Assembly: GCA_029972225.1 (NCBI GenBank)
Contig: CP124756.1
Coordinates: 3,826,001-3,890,000, forward strand
DNA: 64,000 nt
Reading direction: 5' to 3'
Source of the DNA: Candidatus Thiothrix putei
GTDB taxonomy: Bacteria > Pseudomonadota > Gammaproteobacteria > Thiotrichales > Thiotrichaceae
Shown here piece by piece: positions 7,373-14,788 of this stretch (its first letter is position 1; every line of letters begins with the position of its first letter). The translations under genes were made by a program, and so were the position numbers. The notes under the pieces were generated by a model that worked only from the letters and a program-made list of their open reading frames with translations, was not told the origin of the DNA and ran no database searches.

Positions 7373-8554
7373 TTAGGACATTACCTGCCCACCATTCACG
7401 CGAATCGTTTCCCCTGTCAGGTAATCGGATTGGTGAGAAGCGAGGAAGGCTACCACACCAGCCACATCATCAGGCTTGGCGATACGCCGCAATGGTACCC
7501 GTGCCGCCGCCATTAAACGAATGCGCTCTGGCACTTCCGCTAACTGAGCCGTATCAGTCATACCAGGGGCAACCATATTCACTCGAATCCCCTTAGGAGA
7601 AAGTTCAATAGCCAGCGCATGACTAAAGCCATCCAATGCTGCTTTAGCGGTGATGAACGGCAACAAATTTCCCATCGGTGCCTCAATCAATTGCGCACTA
7701 ATGTGGATAATTTTACCGTAACTCGCCGCCTCCATCTGTGGCGTGACATGGCGCACCAAATGGAAAGCACCTTGCAAGGCGGTCTGTAAATGCGCTTCAA
7801 AATCTTTCCACTGCACATCGTCCCAGCGGATAGCTGCCATCGGTGCCGTCGTGCAATTAACCAACACCGTAATATTGCCCAAATGGCGCTGTACATAGTG
7901 CGCCATATTGGCTACCGCTGTTTCGTTACGAATGTCTGCGGCTATCATGACAGCTTTCTGACCAGAAGCCTCAACATCACGCACGACCACTTCGGCATTC
8001 GCCACTTGGGTGAAATAGTGAACAGCGACATCAAAGCCAGTCGCCGCAAGGTGACGACAAACAGCACTACCAATGCCTCCCGATCCTCCGACCACCAATG
8101 CCACTGGGCGCGGCGGCTCTGATTCCACACCCGCCTCGTCCTCGAATTCCACCACTTTGACTTTAGCGACACCGGTAGTCACTTTTTGTCGATGCTGGTT
8201 GAAAATATCCGTTTGCAACTCAATGACCTGCATCCGGTCAATCTTGCGCAATACTTCTGCCCGCACCGTTAGGGTATCACCGACCCTAACCGGCAATAGA
8301 AACTCAAGATTTTGTGCAAACCATAAGGCACCATCGCCGGGTAAGCGTGTACCGATAATCGTTGAGATAAACGATACCCCTAACATACCGTGGGCAACCG
8401 GCTTTTTGAAACTGGTACGGGCAGCGTAAGTCGGGTCAACGTGTAAACGATTGTCATCGCCACTGAGTTCCACAAAGCGTTCCAGATCTTTCTCTGTCAC
8501 GACATGTTCTAACTCAGCTACTTGCCCCACGAGGATTTCATCAAAACGTGCCAT
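7373..8554 (-). CDS. MaoC-like hydratase fused to a short-chain dehydrogenase
   Basis: A 393-residue two-domain protein. Residues 1-135 are a hot-dog MaoC domain with the hydratase-2 motif SGDDNRLHVD (Asp33, His38) and KKPVAHGML. Residues 150-393 are an SDR domain with the NAD(P) motif VVGGSGGIGSA, a VNCTTAP strand, and the ending YLTGETIRVNGGQ typical of FabG. In the catalytic motif Tyr is replaced by Phe (PFITAK, Phe300, Lys304), and the usual Ser is displaced by one position (HISAQ). The reductase may therefore be inactive or altered. The fusion follows an ACP gene and an FkbH-like gene, pointing to processing of an ACP-bound 3-hydroxy or 3-oxoacyl group. Confidence 0.85.
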   Translation of the reverse strand: MARFDEILVGQVAELEHVVTEKDLERFVELSGDDNRLHVDPTYAARTSFKKPVAHGMLGVSFISTIIGTRLPGDGALWFAQNLEFLLPVRVGDTLTVRAEVLRKIDRMQVIELQTDIFNQHRQKVTTGVAKVKVVEFEDEAGVESEPPRPVALVVGGSGGIGSAVCRHLAATGFDVAVHYFTQVANAEVVVRDVEASGQKAVMIAADIRNETAVANMAHYVQRHLGNITVLVNCTTAPMAAIRWDDVQWKDFEAHLQTALQGAFHLVRHVTPQMEAASYGKIIHISAQLIEAPMGNLLPFITAKAALDGFSHALAIELSPKGIRVNMVAPGMTDTAQLAEVPERIRLMAAARVPLRRIAKPDDVAGVVAFLASHQSDYLTGETIRVNGGQVMS

Positions 8555-8589
8555 GCCCGCCCCTTATACTGCTAAATGAGATCACCATA

Positions 8590-8880
8590 TTAATAATAGC
8601 TAAACAAACCGTCATCGGCAGGTGCGGAGGTTTCTTCCTCACACTTATGCAGCGTTAGCGCCACAATATCAGCCGCCGTGTCTAACTGTGCAAATTCTTC
8701 TTCTGTGTAACGAATACCGAATTCTTCTTCCAGCAGCAATAGAATCTCAACCTGCTTGAGTGAATCCCAGTCCTTACGCCCACTCATGCTTAACCATACG
8801 CCTTCATCATCGGCAACCGGCTTACCCAAAATCGCGACGAGCGCTTGTTTCAGGGTATCCTTAATTTTTTGTGAATCCAT
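8590..8880 (-). CDS. Acyl carrier protein
   Basis: A 96-residue acidic protein with the phosphopantetheine attachment motif RKDWDSLKQVEILLLLEEEF; Ser40 is the attachment residue. The recognition helix and the EEEFGIRYTEEEF segment are typical of stand-alone carrier proteins. It is not the housekeeping acpP, which sits among fab genes. It lies 6 bases after the FkbH-like gene, so the two are translationally close and the carrier is probably its partner. Confidence 0.88.
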   Translation of the reverse strand: MDSQKIKDTLKQALVAILGKPVADDEGVWLSMSGRKDWDSLKQVEILLLLEEEFGIRYTEEEFAQLDTAADIVALTLHKCEEETSAPADDGLFSYY

Positions 8881-8886
8881 GTCTTG

Positions 8887-10599
8887 TTATTCCTCAATTA
8901 ATTGAACGCTTTGTACAGGCGTAAACTGTTCAAGGGCGTGTCTAGGAATACCATTCAGCCCTTCTTGAACGGTATCAGGAGCTACCTGCAAATGCCCTGC
9001 CAGCCATGTCACCGCAGGCTGGTTACGCGGGCCATGCTGCACACGGAAACAGACTTGCTCACAGCTCTGAAACTGCGGCAAATTGCGGATCGTCCACAGC
9101 ACAATGGTGTCTTCTAATTGTCGGCCTAACGCACGACAACTGATGCAGAGCTCCTCAATAATCAGCAGATCGCCATGACGCTCTGCAACAACAACTGCAA
9201 TGATACCACTATCTGACAAGCGGTCTTTCAATTGTACGCAAGCCACACAAGAATTTTCATTTTGGTGACGCTCAGTCAGTTCCGACAAGCTAAAACGCCG
9301 CATCGCCAAATTGAACTGATTAGTTTTCTTACATAAATCAGCCAAACGCGACAAATGTTCTTGCGGTGAATGGTTGAAGACCAAGGTCACTTGCAAATTA
9401 CGCAGGTATTCTTCGTGATCCGTCACTTCCGTCATCAATGACTCACGTAACGCATTCGCTTTCATATCCTGATTACGCTTCACATCATCAGCCGTTACTT
9501 TCCAACGCCAAAGAGCGGGATAGAATTCGACCGCACGGCGCGTTAACTCTGCATTTTCGTGAGCGTGAATGGCATGAACCTGGGGCAGTTGACTGGTGAC
9601 CGCCGCCAATTCCCCAATATTGTCATCCACGAACAGTACTGCATCCGGCGCAATCCGTAAGGCTTGAGCCACGCGTGCAATGGCACTGGCTTTATCGCCC
9701 CACGATATTTCTGTTGCCGCAAAATCATCCCATTTCAAGGGAAAATCCTCACGTTGTGCAAACAAGTCTTCCACATCCACACGCTCATTGCGTGACACCA
9801 ATGCGAGGAAGATACCTTTTTGCTGCAACGCTTTAACGGATTCCTGCAACGCTTTGTGTTGCGGGGTCAACTCCACCCCTTGGATCCCATCTTCGCCCAA
9901 AATACCTTTATGCAAAGTATTATCCAAATCCAAAGCCAAGGCTTTGATGGGGGGCGACAATGCCGCAGGAAGCCAATGGCAAGCCAATTTACGCGCTAAT
10001 AGGGGTTGAGCAGCATTGCTGACAGGGGAACCCGTTGCCACCGCAATACGCATATCCAGCAAGTCCACTCCTGCTGCTGCGCACACACTACCAATATCAG
10101 CAAAGTAAATATCTGGCAAGGTATCTACCAGTGCCTGCATTTGTTGGTGCTGTTCATCACTTTGCAGCCAAGTTGCCACAATGATCGGTGCAGTAGTCGC
10201 AGCGCGTAACACCCCCAATCGGGTCAACAGCCACTCACGCCACGAAGTAAAATCGGTGTTAGCTAAATAACGGCTACTATCCAGCCACAACAACTCAATA
10301 TCCGCCTGCTCACGCCCTGCGAACATCAAAGAATCATCGTAATCCCCAAAATTAAACGTCACTTGCCAGCGCCCAAACGCAAAATAAGGTTGCGCCAAAC
10401 TCGCAATAGACTCTAAGGCATGATTACGCCAAACGTTAACCCTCACCGCACGCTGCTGGTCTTCCCCAAAGTTCAGTTGCTGTAAAGATAACCGGGTAGG
10501 TCGCGCAGTAAATAGGGTTGGTTGCCCTTCCATGCGCTTGATAGTTGAAGACATCTCAGGAAACATTACATCCCGCTCCAGACAAATTTCATAAAGCAT
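8887..10599 (-). CDS. FkbH-like HAD-IIIC protein (glyceryl-ACP-type loading enzyme)
   Basis: About 570 residues with an N-terminal helical region (1-210), a HAD-IIIC phosphatase domain with ALALDLDNTLHKGILGEDG at about residue 222, VSRNERVD, and VLFVDDNIGE, then a GNAT-like C-terminal domain (NQFNLAMRRFS, DSGIIAVVV, CRALGRQLE). Family members such as FkbH and OzmB dephosphorylate 1,3-bisphosphoglycerate and load a glyceryl unit onto an ACP; many others in glycan loci make related acyl-ACPs. The frame can also start at a GTG at 10605; I chose the ATG at 10599. Neither has a strong ribosome site. A good promoter lies at 10709-10737. Confidence 0.85.
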   Translation of the reverse strand: MLYEICLERDVMFPEMSSTIKRMEGQPTLFTARPTRLSLQQLNFGEDQQRAVRVNVWRNHALESIASLAQPYFAFGRWQVTFNFGDYDDSLMFAGREQADIELLWLDSSRYLANTDFTSWREWLLTRLGVLRAATTAPIIVATWLQSDEQHQQMQALVDTLPDIYFADIGSVCAAAGVDLLDMRIAVATGSPVSNAAQPLLARKLACHWLPAALSPPIKALALDLDNTLHKGILGEDGIQGVELTPQHKALQESVKALQQKGIFLALVSRNERVDVEDLFAQREDFPLKWDDFAATEISWGDKASAIARVAQALRIAPDAVLFVDDNIGELAAVTSQLPQVHAIHAHENAELTRRAVEFYPALWRWKVTADDVKRNQDMKANALRESLMTEVTDHEEYLRNLQVTLVFNHSPQEHLSRLADLCKKTNQFNLAMRRFSLSELTERHQNENSCVACVQLKDRLSDSGIIAVVVAERHGDLLIIEELCISCRALGRQLEDTIVLWTIRNLPQFQSCEQVCFRVQHGPRNQPAVTWLAGHLQVAPDTVQEGLNGIPRHALEQFTPVQSVQLIEE

Positions 10600-10708
10600 T
10601 GACACTTTTTAGCATGTAGACCCCGTTACCTTACCTGATTGTCAGGATGTAGCAACAGGATGACCCGATCAACTGTCATAAGGAGCTTTATTGACAAATG
10701 ATTTATTT

Positions 10709-10737
10709 ATTATAATTACCGGTATGCGCTTCAGCAA
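10709..10737 (-). promoter_or_regulatory. Sigma-70 promoter of the FkbH/ACP cluster
   Basis: On the minus strand TTGCTG (10737-10732) is separated by 17 bases from a perfect TATAAT (10714-10709). Transcription should start near 10702, about 100 bases upstream of the first gene of the cluster. Confidence 0.65.
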
Positions 10738-10766
10738 CCGGCAGAGGTATATATAGAAGCCTATAC

Positions 10767-11207
10767 TTATATTTGCAACCAAAATGTCACCGGCCCATCA
10801 TTCGTTAATGAAACCTGCATGTCCGCAGCAAATACGCCCGTTTGTACATGGTCAGCTAATTGTTGCCGTGCTTTATCCGCAAAATAAGCGAATAATACCG
10901 CTCCCTGATCGGGCGGAGCTGCAGGTGTAAAACTGGGTCGCATTCCCTTGCGGGTATCGGCGGGGAGTGTAAATTGCGGCACAATCAGCAATTCTCCACC
11001 GATCTCACGCAATGACAGATTCATTTTTCCCAGCGCATCGGGAAAAATGCGATAACCTAACACCCGCTCCAATAAACGTTCTGCTTGAGTGGGTGTATCG
11101 GCTTTTTCCACACCCAGCAACAACATAATACCGCGCCCAATCTGCCCAACCGTCACACCATCAACAGCCACTTGTGCACCAGAAACCCGCTGAATTAACC
11201 CAATCAT
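10767..11207 (-). CDS. dtd: D-aminoacyl-tRNA deacylase
   Basis: A 146-residue DTD, the usual length, which removes D-amino acids from charged tRNA. It shows [17 protein letters not shown] at the start, the Gly-cisPro motif [15 protein letters not shown] at the end, and RKGMRPSF in between. The normally conserved SQFTL motif reads PQFTL, so Ser77 is Pro; the Thr is kept. The ATG overlaps the stop of the iminopeptidase gene by four bases (ATGA), so the two are translationally coupled. Confidence 0.95.
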   Translation of the reverse strand: MIGLIQRVSGAQVAVDGVTVGQIGRGIMLLLGVEKADTPTQAERLLERVLGYRIFPDALGKMNLSLREIGGELLIVPQFTLPADTRKGMRPSFTPAAPPDQGAVLFAYFADKARQQLADHVQTGVFAADMQVSLTNDGPVTFWLQI

Positions 11208-12160
11208 GCCAAGTAATCCACCAACGCATCGGTTGCTTGCACCAACGCCTGCTGAATAAGGGCTTCACTTGCCGCATGACCACTTTCAGGGATGACATGA
11301 AAATCAGCATTCAACCATGCCCGGTGCAAGGCAAGGGCTTGTTCTAACGGGCAAATCATATCATAACGACCGTGAATAATACTGCCCGGCAAATGCGCAA
11401 TACGGTGCGCGTTATTCAAAAGCTGATTAGGTTCAAGAAAGCCATTATTGATGAAATAATGCGCTTCAATACGTGCCACACTCATCGCCGTGTAAGGATC
11501 GGTAAAATGCGATAAAACCGTTTCTTTCTGCTGCAAATTCGCGCAACGCGCCTCCCACGTTGACCATGCTTTCGCCGCCTGCATCCGGGCAATCTCGTTT
11601 CCTCCGGTGAGACGCCGGTAATACGCCGCCACCATATCACTGCGCTCAGCTTCCGGGATCGGAGCCAGATAGTCTTGCCAATAATCGGGATAAATGCGCT
11701 CAATGCCCTGCCCCAACTGGTAAAACCAGTCAATATCCTGCTTACGGCACAGAAAAATACCGCGCAAAATCATCCCCTGCACGCTAGCAGGGTAAGACTC
11801 TGCATAAGCTAAAGCTAAGGTCGATCCCCACGACCCCCCAAACAAAACCCATTGGTCAATCCCCAACTGTTCGCGAATCAATTCCATGTCCGCCACCAGA
11901 TCCCACGTCGTATTGCGCTCCAGCGACGCATGGGGCTTAGAACGCCCACAACCACGCTGATCAAACAAAATAATGCGATAACGATTAGGATCAAAAAACT
12001 GCCGATGCCAGGATTCACAACCAGAACCAGGGCCACCGTGTAAGAACACCACCGGTAAGCCATCCGCTACACCGCATTCTTCCACATAGATTTCATGCAC
12101 ATCATCCACTTTCAAGTAAAAATGATGGTTCTCACGGATGGGGGGATACAGTGCACTCAC
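11204..12160 (-). CDS. pip: Proline iminopeptidase
   Basis: A 318-residue alpha/beta hydrolase of the S33 family, which removes N-terminal proline from peptides. It has the oxyanion-hole motif [11 protein letters not shown], the signature [12 protein letters not shown], the nucleophile elbow [13 protein letters not shown], and the C-terminal [13 protein letters not shown] and ESGHAASE segments carrying the Asp and His. The start is a GTG at 12160 with GGAG eight bases upstream. It lies three bases after the PPK2 gene and overlaps dtd, forming a ppk2-pip-dtd operon. Confidence 0.93.
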   Translation of the reverse strand: MSALYPPIRENHHFYLKVDDVHEIYVEECGVADGLPVVFLHGGPGSGCESWHRQFFDPNRYRIILFDQRGCGRSKPHASLERNTTWDLVADMELIREQLGIDQWVLFGGSWGSTLALAYAESYPASVQGMILRGIFLCRKQDIDWFYQLGQGIERIYPDYWQDYLAPIPEAERSDMVAAYYRRLTGGNEIARMQAAKAWSTWEARCANLQQKETVLSHFTDPYTAMSVARIEAHYFINNGFLEPNQLLNNAHRIAHLPGSIIHGRYDMICPLEQALALHRAWLNADFHVIPESGHAASEALIQQALVQATDALVDYLA

Positions 12161-12163
12161 GCA

Positions 12164-13039
12164 TTATTCTCCTTCGTTTACCAATAACTGGCGGCATTCT
12201 TCAAAACGGGCACGGTCAGCCTCGTTGGGTTGCGGGTAATCCATTTGCAATGCCTCCAAGGTCTTGACAATGATCTCAGCAACGGTAACACGCATGAAAT
12301 CCTTATTATCAGCGGGAATAGCATACCACGGCGCATGTTGGCGAGATGTCTCCCGCAATGCCTGTTCATAGGCTTGCATATATGCTGCCCAATATTGGCG
12401 TTCTCTTACATCCCCCGGAGAAAACTTCCAGTTTTTATCGGCTTTATCGAGCCTTTTCAGGAAGCGTTTTTTCTGCTCACCCCGTGAAATATTCAACCAA
12501 AATTTAAGGATCACCGTGCCATTACGCGCCAGATGTCTTTCATGGTCACGAATAGATTCTAACCGATCTTGCCAAAGGGTATCACGGTTTACCTCGGCTG
12601 GCAGGTTTTGCCCCTCTAAATATTCGGGGTGAACTCTGACTACCAGCACTTCCTCGTAATAGCTGCGGTTGAAAATGCCGATTCGCCCACGCTCTGGCAA
12701 ACATTTGCTGGTACGCCACAAGAAATCATGATCCAACTCTTCCGCCGACGGCTGTTTGAAAGAAAACACCTGACAACCTGCCGGATTCACCCCACGCGTC
12801 ACCGCACGAATCGTCCCATCCTTACCCGCTGCGTCCATCGCCTGAAAAATCAATAACAATGAATGTTTATCATGAGCATAAAATCGTTGTTGTAGCTCAT
12901 CCATACGCTCCACCAACTTTTGCAGGCGTTCTTCTAAAATCTTATCATCCGGCACATCCTTAGGCGGGCGAGTTGGTGCTGTGGATAAGTCAAATCGACC
13001 ATCAAACGACACCTGATAATCCATGGGAAATTGGAACAT
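12164..13039 (-). CDS. ppk2: Polyphosphate kinase 2 family protein
   Basis: A 291-residue single-domain PPK2, which phosphorylates nucleotides using polyphosphate. Walker A is FQAMDAAGKDGTIRAV, the lid region is RIGIFNRSYYEEVLVVRVHP, and FWLNISRGEQKKRFLKRLD and PWYAIPADNKDF are further family signatures. The length fits the one-domain classes; whether it prefers NMP or NDP cannot be decided from sequence alone. It is the first gene of a minus-strand operon with pip and dtd and diverges from elaA. Confidence 0.92.
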   Translation of the reverse strand: MFQFPMDYQVSFDGRFDLSTAPTRPPKDVPDDKILEERLQKLVERMDELQQRFYAHDKHSLLLIFQAMDAAGKDGTIRAVTRGVNPAGCQVFSFKQPSAEELDHDFLWRTSKCLPERGRIGIFNRSYYEEVLVVRVHPEYLEGQNLPAEVNRDTLWQDRLESIRDHERHLARNGTVILKFWLNISRGEQKKRFLKRLDKADKNWKFSPGDVRERQYWAAYMQAYEQALRETSRQHAPWYAIPADNKDFMRVTVAEIIVKTLEALQMDYPQPNEADRARFEECRQLLVNEGE

Positions 13040-13108
13040 ATGGATTTTCTCCTACTGCATTATTAGGAATAGTATAGCCAATAACTGACTCTCGACTGGA
13101 TTAGCAAC

Positions 13109-13567
13109 ATGACCGACATCAAACTCCACTGGGCTAGACTGGAAAACCTATCCGCCCCCCAGTTCCACGCCATTACCCTCGCCCGCCAAACCGTATTCAT
13201 CGCCGAGCAACACATCTGCTGCCCCGATTCTGATGAACATGACCCCCACTGCTGGCATCTGACCGCCTTGCATGACGGCAAAGTCGCCGCCTACCTGCGC
13301 GTCGTCGACCCCGGCGAAAAATACCCCGAACCCTCCATCGGCAGGGTACTCACCACCCAAGCCTATCGCCGCACCGGTCTTGGCAAGCGCATCATGCAAG
13401 TCGCCATCGCCAACATCGCTGAACGCTATCCCGGTCAAGCCATCCGCATCAGCGCCCAAGCCTACCTCCAGCCGTTTTACGCCAACCTCGGCTTCACCAC
13501 CGTTAGTGAGGAATACCTCGAAGAAGGCGTCCCCCACCTCGAAATGCTACGTTTTTCCGACACATAA
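13109..13567 (+). CDS. elaA: ElaA-like GNAT N-acetyltransferase
   Basis: A 152-residue protein matching ElaA along its length: LARQTVFIAEQ, HLTALHDGKVAAYLRVV, the acetyl-CoA loop TQAYRRTGLGKRIM (R-x-x-G-x-G/A), RISAQAYLQPFYANLGF and GVPHLEM. The substrate of ElaA is not firmly established. Codon choice is C-rich, like the following fad genes. A 69-bp region shared with the PPK2 gene must contain its promoter. Confidence 0.9.
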   Translation: MTDIKLHWARLENLSAPQFHAITLARQTVFIAEQHICCPDSDEHDPHCWHLTALHDGKVAAYLRVVDPGEKYPEPSIGRVLTTQAYRRTGLGKRIMQVAIANIAERYPGQAIRISAQAYLQPFYANLGFTTVSEEYLEEGVPHLEMLRFSDT

Positions 13568-13663
13568 CACTACAAACTGCCATTGATTTGACGCAACTAA
13601 TTCCTAGTCCTACCATCAGATATAACAAGTCAAAAATAAAACTGTACCGAAGGAGGATCAAGC

Positions 13664-14788
13664 ATGAAAAGCGTTGTCATCGCCGGGTACGCCCGCACCC
13701 CGTTCACTCTTGGTTTCAAGGGCGCATTTGCAAAAGTCCGCCCTGACGACCTTGCCACTGCCGCCGTTACCGGCTTACTGGCAAAAACCGGCGTCGATGG
13801 TGCTGAAATCGAAGACCTGATCCTCGGCTGCGCCTTCCCTGAAGGTGAGCAAGGTTTCAACATGGCACGACTGGTGGTGCTGATGGCAGGCTTACCGCAA
13901 GCCGTCGGCGGCGTCACCGTCAACCGCTTCTGCGGCTCCTCCATGCAGGCCATCCATCAGGCGGCGGGCGCAATCCAAATGAATGCCGGAAACGCCTTCA
14001 TCTGCGCTGGGGTGGAATCCATGACCCGCATCCCCATGACAGGTTTCAACCCCTCGCCTAATCCGCACCTGTATGAAAAACTGCCCGCTGCCTACATCAG
14101 CATGGGGCAAACTGCCGAAAATGTAGCGAAACAATACGCCATTCCGCGTGCGGAACAGGAAGCCTTCGCTGTTGCCAGCCAGCAAAAAGCCGCAGCAGCC
14201 CAACGTGACGGCAAACTGGCGGATGAAATCATCATGGTCGGTGCCGTCAAACAGGATGGCTGCCTGCGCCCCGACACCACCACCGCAATACTGGCAGGGC
14301 TGAAACCTGCTTTCGACGCCAACGGCACGGTTACGGCAGGCACAGCTTCCCCGCTCACTGATGGCGCATCCGCCACCCTGGTATGCAGCGAGGAATTCGC
14401 CACCGCGCACGGCTTGCCGATCCTCGCCCGCATCCGCAGTATCGCCATTTCCGGCTGCGCCCCCGAAACCATGGGGCTGGGGCCGATCGTTTCCAGCCAG
14501 AAAGCTTTACAACGCGCCCGGCTGAGTGTCGCCGACCTCGACATCATCGAACTCAATGAAGCGTTTGCCTCCCAATCCATCGCCTGCATCCGTGATCTCG
14601 GGCTGGATGAAAGCAAGGTTAACCTCGACGGCGGAGCCATTGCCCTCGGCCATCCACTCGGTGCCACTGGCGCACGTATCACCGGCAAAGCCGCATCCCT
14701 GCTCAAGCGCGAAGGCAAGCAATTTGCCCTTGCTACCCAGTGCATCGGCGGCGGGCAAGGTATCGCAACCATACTGGAGGCCGTGTGA
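13664..14788 (+). CDS. Acetyl-CoA acyltransferase (thiolase)
   Basis: A 374-residue thiolase for the last step of beta-oxidation. The nucleophilic cysteine is in VNRFCGSSMQAIHQAA (about residue 89). NEAF, the GHPLGATGARI histidine motif and the second cysteine in ATQCIGGGQGIA are all present. The ribosome site AAGGAGGATCAAGC is strong. Its TGA overlaps the ATG of the next gene by one base, so the pair is coupled like FadA with its dehydrogenase/hydratase partner. It could be called fadA-like; the subfamily is not certain. Confidence 0.93.
   Translation: MKSVVIAGYARTPFTLGFKGAFAKVRPDDLATAAVTGLLAKTGVDGAEIEDLILGCAFPEGEQGFNMARLVVLMAGLPQAVGGVTVNRFCGSSMQAIHQAAGAIQMNAGNAFICAGVESMTRIPMTGFNPSPNPHLYEKLPAAYISMGQTAENVAKQYAIPRAEQEAFAVASQQKAAAAQRDGKLADEIIMVGAVKQDGCLRPDTTTAILAGLKPAFDANGTVTAGTASPLTDGASATLVCSEEFATAHGLPILARIRSIAISGCAPETMGLGPIVSSQKALQRARLSVADLDIIELNEAFASQSIACIRDLGLDESKVNLDGGAIALGHPLGATGARITGKAASLLKREGKQFALATQCIGGGQGIATILEAV

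Noticed and set aside
10691..10716. Plus-strand promoter TTGACA ... TATAAT
   Set aside because: The spacer is only 14 bases and no plus-strand gene follows. The minus-strand promoter overlapping it has ideal spacing and a gene cluster behind it.
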